In this document: in pieces, positions 1 to 8,132 of the stretch
Layout of the letters: every line of letters begins with the position of its first letter
Position numbering within the stretch: position 1 is the stretch's first letter
Origin: Kitasatospora sp. NBC_01287
GTDB taxonomy: Bacteria > Actinomycetota > Actinomycetes > Streptomycetales > Streptomycetaceae
Direction of reading: 5' to 3'
Length of the DNA: 64,000 nucleotides
Assembly: GCF_026340565.1 (NCBI RefSeq)
Contig: NZ_JAPEPB010000001.1
Coordinates: 8,096,001-8,160,000 of the forward strand
Position numbers and translations under genes: made by a program
Notes under the pieces: model-generated
The model's database searches: none
What the model saw: only the letters and a program-made list of their open reading frames with translations
What the model was told of the DNA's origin: nothing

Positions 1-1599
1 CGAACCGATGCCGTCCGCCTGGCGCCCGGCTTGGCCAACCGGCGCCTCCCGGCATGCCAGTTGACCGCGGACCTTGACGAGGCCCTCTCGGTGCTGGAGA
101 CAGAACTTCTGCGCCGCACCCGCCAGCACCATGATGCAGAGCGATCCGCCGCCGCGCGGGAGCCCCGGCCGATGGTCCTGCTCACCCAGCACGATCCGCG
201 CCACCACCAGCGCCTGGCCGCCGTGCTCAAGGCCGGCCGCCCCCATGGACTGACTGCCCTGGTCCTCACCGGCACCGCACCGGCGCCACCCGACGCTCTG
301 GCCTACCAGGTCGACACGGACGGCCACGCCACCGCCGGCAGCCCGCACACCGACAGTCCGCTGCACTTCTTCCACCTGCCGATGAGCAGCTCGGACATCC
401 TGCTGGGCCTCATCCAGCAGAGCGAAGAACAGCCCCTGGCGGAAACCCGGGTAATTGCCGGAGGGGCTTCCGCCGCTGGGCAAGAAGATGAAGGGCGGGA
501 GCCTTCCCCGGGCGCTCCTGAGCGCAAGCCGCCGACCCCGGAGAGGCCTGAGAATTCTGTGGGTACGCAGAATTCCATCGAGCTGGGAAAAGCGAGCCAG
601 CAGGACCGCTCCGATAACAGCGAGCTCATGCTCGCGACAGGGAGGGATGTCCCCTCGGGCACCGCCTGGGAATCGATCGACCCCCAGCGGACACCCCGAT
701 CACGCCCGACAGCCGAGGCTGGTGCGGGCGAAACCCGCACCGCCGTCGCCGAGCGACGCCCGGTGAGCGTCACCCTGCTCGGCCCCCTGGCCGCGACCGT
801 CCGGGGCGACCTGGTGGCCAAGGGGCTGAGTGGGTACGCCGGTGAGCTACTCGCGCACCTCGCCACCCACCCCGGCGGTTCCACCAAGGACGCGATCCTG
901 GAAGCCATCTGGCCCGACAAGGACCCCGCGACCACCGGTACCGAGGCCTTCCACACCGCGAAGAAGAGCATTCGCGGCGCCCTGCGCACCGCACTGGGTG
1001 CCACCACCTCGCTCGGCGTCCTCCTGCAGGCCGGTGGCCTGTGGCGCCTGGACCCCATGCTCGCGGAGACCGATCTCGACGCCTTCCACGAAGCGGTACG
1101 GCGAGCGACCACCACGCCTGACCAGGCCGAACGCCTCGCCGCTCACCGCCGCACCGTCGCTCTCTACACCGGGGAACTGTGCGAGGGCATGGACCGCCCC
1201 TGGCTCACCGCGCCGCGGGAGGAGGCCCGCCGCCGCGTCCTCAACGCCCTCGGCATTCTGGCCACCGGCACCGCGGACCCCGAAGAAGCGCTCGGCCTGC
1301 TGGAGCGCGCCCTGGAGCACGACCCCTACAACGAGGAACTCCACCTGCGCCTGGCCCGCCAGCACATCGCTCTGGGCCGCACCGAGGCCGTCCACCGGAC
1401 CCAGGAGCGGCTCCGCAGTCGGCTCGCCGAGATCGAGGAACGCCCGACCGCCGCGACCACCCGCGCCTTCCATGAACTCCTCGCCGGGCGATCCGCCCGC
1501 TCGGTCCTCGACGGGCCAACACCCCGACGTCCCGAATCGGCGGCATCGCTTCGCCCGGCCCGCTCCACCTCGGGCCCGGGCGCGCCTGTCAGGCGGTAG
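1..1599 (+). CDS. BTAD-domain regulator (5' partial)
   Basis: The frame is open from the first base, so the gene begins upstream; the TTG at 31 is only an internal candidate. The C-terminal half reads as an OmpR-like winged helix (from VSVTLLGPL through the AIWPDKDP region) followed by a bacterial transcriptional activator domain of TPR-like helices (DLDAFHEAV, LLERALEHDPYNEEL). The middle of the visible part is low-complexity and charged. Proteins with this layout are common beside type IV secretion genes in Streptomyces elements, often with an N-terminal LysM or membrane part that would lie outside this window. Role: probably a regulator of the element. A perfect palindrome follows the stop codon by 20 bp and may act as terminator. 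Confidence 0.75.
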   Translation, partial: RTDAVRLAPGLANRRLPACQLTADLDEALSVLETELLRRTRQHHDAERSAAAREPRPMVLLTQHDPRHHQRLAAVLKAGRPHGLTALVLTGTAPAPPDALAYQVDTDGHATAGSPHTDSPLHFFHLPMSSSDILLGLIQQSEEQPLAETRVIAGGASAAGQEDEGREPSPGAPERKPPTPERPENSVGTQNSIELGKASQQDRSDNSELMLATGRDVPSGTAWESIDPQRTPRSRPTAEAGAGETRTAVAERRPVSVTLLGPLAATVRGDLVAKGLSGYAGELLAHLATHPGGSTKDAILEAIWPDKDPATTGTEAFHTAKKSIRGALRTALGATTSLGVLLQAGGLWRLDPMLAETDLDAFHEAVRRATTTPDQAERLAAHRRTVALYTGELCEGMDRPWLTAPREEARRRVLNALGILATGTADPEEALGLLERALEHDPYNEELHLRLARQHIALGRTEAVHRTQERLRSRLAEIEERPTAATTRAFHELLAGRSARSVLDGPTPRRPESAASLRPARSTSGPGAPVRR

Positions 1600-1619
1600 C
1601 CGGCCAGGTGGCTCCGAAG

Positions 1620-1647
1620 GCTGCTGCTCGGCATGCCGAGCAGCAGC
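1620..1647 (+). terminator. 28-bp perfect palindrome after the BTAD gene
   Basis: The two 14-bp halves (GCTGCTGCTCGGCA and its complement) form a perfect hairpin 20 bp after the stop codon of the regulator. No T tract follows, as is common for Streptomyces terminators. It could also be a protein-binding site. Confidence 0.5.
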
Positions 1648-2085
1648 TTCGATGCGGGCGATCCACCGGGAGGTAGGTGGTGCGACCGGCCGGGAGGAGC
1701 GCCTGCCGGCTCATCGGCCGACGGTGGCCAGGCGCTGCGGAGTCCGAACCGGGTGGCCGGTGGGACGTCGACCCATGGGTGTCGATCCTCGGATGTCGCC
1801 TCAGGTGTCCCGCCCTGGACGGGACGCCCTGTCCCGGTTCATCGCCGCAGGTGGGCGGTCTGATGGGGCAATTGGGCATGGCCGGACTCAATACCCGGTG
1901 GTAGGTCCCCACCCGGTCTTCGCGCGTCCCGGCGGCCAGGTAGCCCGGTCCCGGCGGTGCCGCCCCGCCCCCGTTGCCTCTTGACCGGCGGCTGCCCTCC
2001 CCTTCTGCAGGTCCCGGTACCCCCGTCGGCGTCAGCTGCCGGCCAGGCCCCGGCGGGCGCGATGCCCCCGCGAAGCGGTGGGCGA
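1648..2085. other. Non-coding stretch before the minisatellite
   Basis: Open frames exist on both strands, but none has a convincing ribosome binding site or a recognisable protein. I see no gene here. Confidence 0.4.
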
Positions 2086-2490
2086 GCAGCCCGCTCGGGG
2101 TTGGCCCGCTCGGGGTTGGCCCGCTCGGGGTTGGCCCGCTCGGGGTTGGCCCGCTCGGGGTTGGCCCGCTCGGGGTTGGCCCGCTCGGGGTTGGCCCGCT
2201 CGGGGTTGGCCCGCTCGGGGTTGGCCCGCTCGGGGTTGGCCCGCTCGGGGTTGGCCCGCTCGGGGTTGGCCCGCTCGGGGTTGGCCCGCTCGGGGTTGGC
2301 CCGCCCGGGGTTGGCCCGCCCGGGGTTGGCCCGCCCGGGGTTGGCCCGCCCGGGGTTGGCCCGCCCGGGGTTGGCCCGCCCGGGGTTGGCCCGCCCGGGG
2401 TTGGCCCGCCCGGGGTTGGCCCGCTCGGGGTTGGCCCGCTCGGGGTTGGCCCGCTCGGGGTTGGCCCGCCCGGGGTTGGCCCGCCCCGCT
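2086..2490. repeat. 15-bp GC-rich minisatellite, about 25 full copies
   Basis: The unit TTGGCCCGCTCGGGG repeats in register; full units start at 2101 and run to 2475, with partial units on both sides. Units differ only by one T/C base: thirteen T units, eight C units, three T units, then C units. Because 15 is a multiple of three and the unit has no stop, several frames on both strands stay open and give pentapeptide repeats (for example SGLAR, RGWPA, ANPER). No frame has a clear start, signal or family, so I treat this as non-coding. The T/C change is silent in only one frame per strand. It might be an iteron-like or structural element, but no Rep gene is adjacent. Confidence 0.9.
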
Positions 2491-2492
2491 GG

Positions 2493-2546
2493 CGTTCCGG
2501 GTGCCTGATTGTCACCCGATCGGGTGACAATCAGGCACCCGGAACG
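2493..2546. repeat. 54-bp perfect palindrome
   Basis: Two 27-bp halves meet at 2519/2520 without a spacer. The left arm begins CGTTCCGGGTGCCTGATTG and the right arm is its exact complement ending in CCCGGAACG. It begins only 17 bp after the last full minisatellite unit. It can extrude as a cruciform or form a very stable RNA hairpin. There is no T tract, so it is not a standard terminator. Confidence 0.9.
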
Positions 2547-2609
2547 GGACGTTTCCTTTGAATCGGTCGTGCTGCCCTGATTAGACGGCAGAACGCGTCG
2601 AGCATTTTC

Positions 2610-2638
2610 GATTTCACGACGCAAGGTGTCGTGAAATC
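2610..2638. repeat. Inverted repeat, 11-bp arms, 7-nt loop
   Basis: GATTTCACGAC (2610-2620) and GTCGTGAAATC (2628-2638) are exact complements around GCAAGGT. The surrounding 2550-2810 is AT-richer than the rest of the window and precedes the DUF317 gene, so this may be an operator or attenuator-like element. Confidence 0.7.
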
Positions 2639-2977
2639 CTGAGGATTCCATCATTTCAGAGCCCTGAATACGACTTCACATCGTTCCGGGATCGAGCTAT
2701 CTTTTAAGTGTGCCCGGGAAACCGGCGGCGGGAATCCTGCCAGAATCCATCAATGAAATCCTGCGGCAGGTGAGGAATGCCCTGACGCAGAAAAGAAAAG
2801 GGGAATTCAGATGCGCGCGGAAGAAGTGATGAACGCGGTTCTGCTGCGGCCGGAGCACACAGTGCTGGACCCGTCCGCGCCCGACCCCCGCCCACCGGCC
2901 TCGGCTCCACAGCGCGGGAACGCCGATTCTCACCGCCAACCGCCCTTCAACTCCACTACCAGAAAAGGAGATTCACC
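2639..2977 (+). promoter_or_regulatory. Upstream region of the DUF317 operon
   Basis: An AT-richer stretch carries no recognised gene. A short frame from ATG 2811, preceded by GGGGAA, runs into the DUF317 gene in another frame; it could be a leader peptide, but its composition beyond the first 20 codons is not protein-like. A promoter probably lies here, but I cannot assign its boxes. Confidence 0.35.
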
Positions 2978-3793
2978 ATGGACTGCCCCACCGCTGCCAG
3001 CGGAGTCACGACCGCTGAGCCGCCGCCTGCGGCCTCCATCCCCATCGCCCCCGCCCCGTCCGGCGCCGCCGTCATCCCCTGGCGGGAGGTGCGCATCGCG
3101 CCCCGCTACCTCGCCGGGTCCGGCCACGACGCGGACGCCGCGATGGACCCGCTGACCGACAGTGCCGGTTGGCACGCCTGGAGCGACGAGCTCGCCAACC
3201 GCCACCTCACCAGCCCCTGCGGGCGCGCCTACCTCGGGTTCCTGCCGGAGCACCACCCGGAGGAGGTCGGACGGTGGAAGGCCTGGGCGCGCCCGCACCA
3301 CCACGGCGCGCGCACCTGGATGGCGGCGTTCTCGGACGAGGTGCCCTACGAGTTCATCGCCGCCTTCACTGCCGACTGGGCGCACGGCTACCGTCCCGAC
3401 GACCCGCCCTTCGCCCAGCCCGACGACGGTCACCGTGACGGAATCGAGAAGGTCCTGACGGTCCTCCAGCTCGCCGACTGGGGCCGGGACCCGAACACCG
3501 GACGGGGCCAGAGCCTGGAGCGGTGGACGGCGCCGGACGGCCGGGCCGGGGTGGAGGTGCGGATCAACGCGCGCGGCAGCGTCGAGACCGAGATCCTGCA
3601 CGGCGAGCCCCGCTGGACGATCTGGGCCGCCCCGGCCCCGTACCGCCGCCCGCTCTGGGACGCGGTCTTCAGCACGGGCACCCCGACCGGCCTGATCGCC
3701 GCGTTCTGCCGGGCCCTGACCGACCCCGCCCCGCTGGTGCGCGAGGACCACCAGGTCCCCTGGGCCTGCCGCGACACGGTCACCCGCACCTGA
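2978..3793 (+). CDS. DUF317 domain protein
   Basis: 271 aa. The start ATG is preceded by AAAAGGAG at a good distance. After a Pro/Ala-rich N-terminus, residues about 37-135 (APRYLAGSG, AGWHAWSDEL, GFLPEHHPEEVGRWKAW, EFIAAFTADW) match the DUF317 pattern known from Streptomyces chromosomes and mobile elements. The second half (residues about 140-260) looks like a related repeat with WTIWAAPAPYRRPLWDAVF and a final helix. Cytoplasmic, with no signal or membrane segment. Its molecular role is unknown; such genes sit next to element maintenance and regulatory genes. It is the first of several same-strand small genes. Confidence 0.8.
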   Translation: MDCPTAASGVTTAEPPPAASIPIAPAPSGAAVIPWREVRIAPRYLAGSGHDADAAMDPLTDSAGWHAWSDELANRHLTSPCGRAYLGFLPEHHPEEVGRWKAWARPHHHGARTWMAAFSDEVPYEFIAAFTADWAHGYRPDDPPFAQPDDGHRDGIEKVLTVLQLADWGRDPNTGRGQSLERWTAPDGRAGVEVRINARGSVETEILHGEPRWTIWAAPAPYRRPLWDAVFSTGTPTGLIAAFCRALTDPAPLVREDHQVPWACRDTVTRT

Positions 3794-3891
3794 CGCCAGG
3801 ACAAGTGGTGCCGTCCCCGCGCCAATCGGGGGCGGCACCGCCACCCAGCATCCCACCTCGCCAAGCCGACACGAAAGCTGGAGGCCGTGCC

Positions 3892-4356
3892 GTGACCACC
3901 CATGCAGTCATCGCCCGCCCCACCCCCGGTGGCTTCGCCGGACGCTACGTCCACTACGACGGCTACCCGCGCGCCAAGGTGCCGGTCCTGCTGACCGCCG
4001 TTCGGGACCACTTCCGCGGTGACGTCCAGGCGGCCGCTCGGTTCTACCTGGACGACCACCCCGCCGGATGGGACGAGCTGGGCATCGACTTCACCGTGCT
4101 GCCCGACTCGACCGCCCCCCGCACGGACCCCGGCGCCTTCTACAGCCGGTGCCTGTGCCACGGCCCGTTCGCTGCCGAGCCCCAACTGATCGACCAGGAA
4201 AGCACGTTGCCCCGCCATGCGTGGGTCTACGTCCTGCGCCCCGAGGGACTCCAGGTGATCCGTAGCGGTGAGAGGAAGAGCACCCGACCCCGGGCGAGCC
4301 ACCTCCTGCCGTGGGACACCGACCCCCACGCGCCGCTGCCCGCCGGTCTTCGCTGA
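3892..4356 (+). CDS. Hypothetical protein
   Basis: 154 aa from GTG 3892, chosen because GGAGG lies 8 bases upstream; the frame extends further upstream but would overlap the DUF317 gene. The protein reads as a compact cytoplasmic alpha/beta fold (GRYVHYDGYPRAKVPVLL, then RFYLDDHPAGWDEL, then PRHAWVYVLRPEGLQVI). Similar small proteins with a YxHxDGYP-like start occur in Streptomyces elements, but I cannot name a function. It follows the DUF317 gene by 98 bp on the same strand. Confidence 0.65.
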   Translation: MTTHAVIARPTPGGFAGRYVHYDGYPRAKVPVLLTAVRDHFRGDVQAAARFYLDDHPAGWDELGIDFTVLPDSTAPRTDPGAFYSRCLCHGPFAAEPQLIDQESTLPRHAWVYVLRPEGLQVIRSGERKSTRPRASHLLPWDTDPHAPLPAGLR

Positions 4357-4426
4357 CCGCACCCGACCACACCAACACAGGGGCCGGGCTCACCCGGCCC
4401 CCTGACTCCGAAAGTGATTCACCGTC

Positions 4427-4921
4427 ATGACCACCCCTCCCAGCACGATCGCCGCCCGGGCCGAGCAGGCCGCCGAGTACCTGCGCGCGATCACCGCCCA
4501 GGACCCCGACCCACGGTGGCACGCCGAGGAGCAGGCCCTGGCCCACCTGCGCCTGGCCGCCCTGCTCGGCATCGCGCCCACGGACGTCACCACCACTGAC
4601 GACGAGCTGCGCGCCACCCGCAAGCACGACGCGCTGATCCTCACCGCCACCGACCCCACCGACCCGGACGCCGTCCACCGGTTCTCCCTGATCGACCCCC
4701 GCTACGACGACGAGCCGTTCCGCCTCCTGGGCCCTTGCCCCGGCTGCGGCAGCGAGGTCGCGTTCCGCGAGATCCGGACCCTGGCCGACCTCGCCCGCGC
4801 AGGGCGGGTTCCGCAGCTCCCCGATGAGGCCTCGCTCCCCGAGGTCCTGCGCACCGCCTCCAGCGCCCAGGTCCTCCTCACCGACCCGGGCCACCGTGAC
4901 CGCTGCGCCTACGGCAGCTGA
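4427..4921 (+). CDS. Hypothetical protein with a CxxC motif
   Basis: 164 aa. The N-terminal half is helical (AEQAAEYLRAIT, EEQALAHLRLAALLGI). A short acidic segment leads to GPCPGCGSE, a single CxxC that could bind metal with the later cysteine of DRCAYGS. No signal or membrane segment. The upstream GAAAG is a weak ribosome site, but the codon pattern is right. No family recognised; it belongs to the small-gene run of the element. Confidence 0.65.
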   Translation: MTTPPSTIAARAEQAAEYLRAITAQDPDPRWHAEEQALAHLRLAALLGIAPTDVTTTDDELRATRKHDALILTATDPTDPDAVHRFSLIDPRYDDEPFRLLGPCPGCGSEVAFREIRTLADLARAGRVPQLPDEASLPEVLRTASSAQVLLTDPGHRDRCAYGS

Positions 4922-4989
4922 CCAACCGACCCCCGCTGCTCCAACCGGCCGCGCCGCCCCGGGCAGCGCGGAGAGAGGCACAACCTGAC

Positions 4990-5286
4990 ATGCCCGAGCG
5001 CCACTTGACCGTCGCCGACCTCATCAACAGCCTGGCCGCCCACGACCCGCGCACCCCGGTGCGCCTGGCGCTGTCCCCGGAGTGGCCCTTCGAGCACTAC
5101 GTCGGCGCCATCACCGCCACCCCCCACATCCCGCCCACCACCCCCGACAGCACCACCGCCGCCGCGCACGATGAGCAGCGCGGTGCGGTGTGGATCGGTG
5201 ACGGCGGCCAGATCGGCCACCTCCCGCCCGAGGCCTGGGTCGAGCTCCACCGCGACCCCGACGACGACCTGACCGGCGTCGCCTGA
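4990..5286 (+). CDS. Hypothetical small protein
   Basis: 98 aa, preceded by GAGAGAGG. It begins LTVADLINSLAAHDPRTPV, a pattern seen in small Streptomyces proteins that start with a short helix followed by beta strands, and it is acidic at the C-terminus. No catalytic motif is visible. Same strand and close spacing to its neighbours suggest a common transcript. Confidence 0.6.
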   Translation: MPERHLTVADLINSLAAHDPRTPVRLALSPEWPFEHYVGAITATPHIPPTTPDSTTAAAHDEQRGAVWIGDGGQIGHLPPEAWVELHRDPDDDLTGVA

Positions 5287-5410
5287 CCGCATCCACCGCC
5301 GCACGGCAGACCGCCAATGTCCGCCGCACGGAGACCCCGATCGGGCCGGGGCACCCCACGCCCCGGCCCACCCCGAAACCGCACCTGCCACACCCCAGGA
5401 GAGCCCCGCC

Positions 5411-5611
5411 ATGCGCACCCCGCAGTCCTCGCCCAACCGGCCCACCACCCGCACCGAACTGGCCGACCTCGTCCTGGCCGCGGTGCGCCCCGCGCTGGTG
5501 TCCGCCGCCAGCGGCTCCGGTCGCCTTCCCCGCCAGCGTGCCCGCTCGGGCAGCTGCCAGCGCGGTTGCGCCACCGGCGGATTCTGTGGTGGCTGCGGCC
5601 ACGCCGGCTGA
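5411..5611 (+). CDS. Small Cys/Gly-rich protein
   Basis: 66 aa with a good GGAGAG site before the ATG. The C-terminal 20 residues hold four cysteines in a Gly-rich context (CQRGCATGGFCGGCGHAG), which could be a small metal-binding knuckle or a modified peptide tail. The N-terminal half is helical and basic. No family recognised; codon use fits coding DNA, but the size makes the call uncertain. Confidence 0.45.
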   Translation: MRTPQSSPNRPTTRTELADLVLAAVRPALVSAASGSGRLPRQRARSGSCQRGCATGGFCGGCGHAG

Positions 5612-5708
5612 GGCCGCCGCTGACCGCCCAACCCCTTCTCCCAGGGCCGCCCGCCCGGCGGCCCTGGGACCCCCTACCGACCCGCTGACCACACCAAGGA
5701 GGCCCACC

Positions 5709-6926
5709 ATGTCCCAGACCACCGCCGATGCCATCCCCACTCAGCCGGTCACCGCGCTGACCGGCGCCACGGCCGCCGTCTACACCGAACTGTGCGGCCA
5801 GCAGGCCGTCACCGCCGCCGCCTTGGCGCTCGCGGCCGAGGTCAGCCCCTCGTCCGCCCGCAAGGCCCTCGCCACCCTGGAGCAGCGCGGCCTGGCCCGC
5901 CGCACGCCCGGCGGCAACGACCGCACCCGCAAGCTCGCCGACCTCTGGTACCCGGCCGACAACGACACGACGGCCGTCCCCGCCGCCACCCCGACCGACA
6001 CGGCCGAGACCGCCGAGTCGACGCGCGGCTCCGAGCCCACGGCCGGTGATGTCGGCGGCAGCACCTTCCCCCAACGCGACACGGAGAACGGGACAACCAC
6101 CGCAGGTGCCGACCAGCACAGTTCGCCGGACAAGGGAGATTCCGAAGTCCGGTGCGAAGAGGCCGGGTTGCCGCGTGGCGGTGAGAGCACGGACCTTGGT
6201 GCGGCAGAAGACGGCATTGCGCAGCAGCAGTACGGGCGTGGCGGTGTCGCGGACGTCGACCCGGTTGCGGCGGTCGCGGCATCCGGCGGCACCGGCGAGA
6301 GGGTGCCAGGCACCACCGGGACCGACACCGGCACCCCGCCGTCGGTGAACACGGGGTCCACGGCGATCGGGTGGACCGCCGTCGGAGAGGCACCGGGGGC
6401 GTCGGACGGCACGCCGCCGGGCAGCGATCCGGCCGCCCAGGACCGTACCGCGGACGTGCCAGCCGCAGCCGATGCTCCGGAGGAAGGCACCAGCGACTCG
6501 ACCCGCCGGGACACCGGGGCCGTATCCGACGGTCACAGCGGGCCGACGGACGGCGCCGGAGCCGGGCCGGGGGCGGTATCCAGCGATGCGTCGGTCGAGC
6601 CCGCCGATCACGTCTGCATCTGCGCGACCTGCGGTACCCAGCTCCCCTCCCGGGCGCGCAAGCGGCCCGCTGCTGCCGTCACCAGCGGCGGGCCCCGACT
6701 GCTGCCCGGCGGCCTGCACCGGCTCGTCCTCGACCACCTGCGAGCCAACCGGGACCAGGCGTGGACCCCGACCGCCATCGCCAAGATCCTCGGCCGCTCC
6801 TCCGGCGCCATCGGCAACGCGCTGACCACCATGGTCAGCCGCGGTGAAGCGCTGATGACGTCCGACAAGCCTCGCCGCTACCAGGCTGCTCCCACCGCCG
6901 CCGAGGACGGCACCAACGCCGGGTGA
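5709..6926 (+). CDS. Two-headed winged-helix protein with long disordered linker
   Basis: 405 aa from ATG 5709; the open frame reaches further upstream, but AAGGAGG just before 5709 marks the start. Residues about 15-80 form a MarR/IclR-like winged helix (AAVYTELCGQQAVTAAALALAAEVSPSSAR...). A 230-residue acidic, Gly/Thr-rich linker follows, then a CxxC pair (CICATCGTQL), then a second winged helix (LVLDHLRANRDQAWTPTAIAKIL...NALTTMVSRGEAL). It probably binds DNA at two sites or bridges them, as regulator or partition-like factor. It ends 67 bp before the degenerate last CRISPR repeat. The family has no firm name that I can give. Confidence 0.65.
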   Translation: MSQTTADAIPTQPVTALTGATAAVYTELCGQQAVTAAALALAAEVSPSSARKALATLEQRGLARRTPGGNDRTRKLADLWYPADNDTTAVPAATPTDTAETAESTRGSEPTAGDVGGSTFPQRDTENGTTTAGADQHSSPDKGDSEVRCEEAGLPRGGESTDLGAAEDGIAQQQYGRGGVADVDPVAAVAASGGTGERVPGTTGTDTGTPPSVNTGSTAIGWTAVGEAPGASDGTPPGSDPAAQDRTADVPAAADAPEEGTSDSTRRDTGAVSDGHSGPTDGAGAGPGAVSSDASVEPADHVCICATCGTQLPSRARKRPAAAVTSGGPRLLPGGLHRLVLDHLRANRDQAWTPTAIAKILGRSSGAIGNALTTMVSRGEALMTSDKPRRYQAAPTAAEDGTNAG

Positions 6927-6993
6927 ACCGGGAAACGGGGCCGCGCGGACCGAGATCAGCTCCGCGCAGCCCCGCCTCCGCTCGGCGATCGCA

Positions 6994-7801
6994 GCTCTGA
7001 CCTCCGCTGGCGCGGGGCGGACGGGTGCCGGGTGTAGCCGGCGTCGGAAAACGCTGGCTGACCCCCGCTCGCGCGGGGCGGACCCCCATTCTTCGACTTG
7101 GACGACCTGGACGGCCGGCTGACCCCCGCTCGCGCGGGGCGGACTGCACCAGGGAACGCGTCACCTGCTCCGACTTCGGCTGACCCCCGCTTGCGCGGGG
7201 CGGACGGACCCGTCGGAACCGATGTGATGTGCCATGCCGGCTGCCCCCCGCTCGCGCGGGGCGGACGCCTGGTTGCCCAACCGGACGGCGTCCAGCACCG
7301 GCTGACCCCCGCTCGCGCGGGGCGGACGCGCGCCGGCCGCCGCGGATGTGCGGCTCGGGCGGCTGACCCCCGCTCGCGCGGGGCGGACTCAGCCGTGAAC
7401 GTGCGGCCCGCGCGCTGACCCAGCTGACCCCCGCTCGCGCGGGGCGGACTGGTCCGCCTGGACCCGCGCGCGGCGCCTGGGCGGCTGACCCCCGCTCGCG
7501 CGGGGCGGACGCCGTCGTCCCGGGCGCGGTGGGCTGCTCGATCGGCTGACCCCCGCTCGCGCGGGGCGGACGCGACTCACCGCGGCGTACACGCCGACAT
7601 CGTCGGCTGACCCCCGCTCGCGCGGGGCGGACGACCCCGAGCGGCAGATCGACGACGCTCTCGCCGGCTGACCCCCGCTCGCGCGGGGCGGACGACCCCG
7701 AGCGGCAGATCGACGACGCTCTCGCCGGCTGACCCCCGCTCGCGCGGGGCGGACGTCTGAACGCCATGTGGCGATCCTGGGAGCACCGGCTGACCCCCGC
7801 T
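6994..7801 (-). CRISPR. Type I-E CRISPR array, leader-distal part
   Basis: Fourteen repeats start at 6994 and every 61 bp (7055, 7116 ... 7726), with a half repeat at 7787-7801 cut by the insertion sequence. Read on the minus strand the 29-nt repeat begins GTCCGCCCCGCGCGAGCGGG and ends GGTCAGCCG, a type I-E hairpin repeat; spacers are 32 nt. The left-most repeat (6994-7022) is degenerate, as expected for the trailer end, so transcription runs leftward. Spacers at 7633 and 7694 are identical, and the spacer at 7755 recurs at 9979. Confidence 0.97.
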
Positions 7802-8066
7802 GTCGGCAACGGGTGAAACGGGGGTCTGGATCACTTTCCGTGCTGATATGACTGATCGTCACTGACCGTGCTGGGGTCGGGTGCCGGTCACGGGGCGAGG
7901 AGCACGCGCTTGCGCAGGAGGTCCAGGCCCGCGCGGCCGAACATCTGCCGCTTCAGCATCTTGATCCGGTTCACCTGCCCCTCCACCGCCCCCGAGCTGA
8001 ACGGCAGACTCAACCCCGCCACCACCGCACCCAGATCAGACCCGATCCCGTTCACGAACGACACCA
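7802..8066 (-). repeat. Inverted duplication of the IS right end (left arm)
   Basis: This arm encodes on the minus strand the last 59 residues of the transposase, including the catalytic-Glu region SGAVEGQVNRIK, and stops matching exactly at 8066. It is a truncated transposase fragment and not a gene. Confidence 0.9.
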
Positions 8067-8132
8067 ACGACTTGTGGTCACTTTCGATGCTCCCGGGCTG
8101 GGGTCGCGCCACATGCGTGATGATCAACAGTC

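Noticed and set aside
2086..2490. Minisatellite as a CRISPR array
   Set aside because: Period is only 15 bp with no unique spacers.
1589..2654. Long repeat-encoded open frames (SGPTP, ANPER, RGWPA pentapeptides) on both strands
   Set aside because: The 15-bp unit lacks stops in many frames, so openness is no evidence; no start site, signal or family supports any of them.
2811..3155. 114-codon frame before and across the DUF317 start
   Set aside because: It has a fair ribosome site but becomes Arg/Pro/Ser-rich shadow sequence of the DUF317 gene after about 45 codons; kept only as a possible leader.
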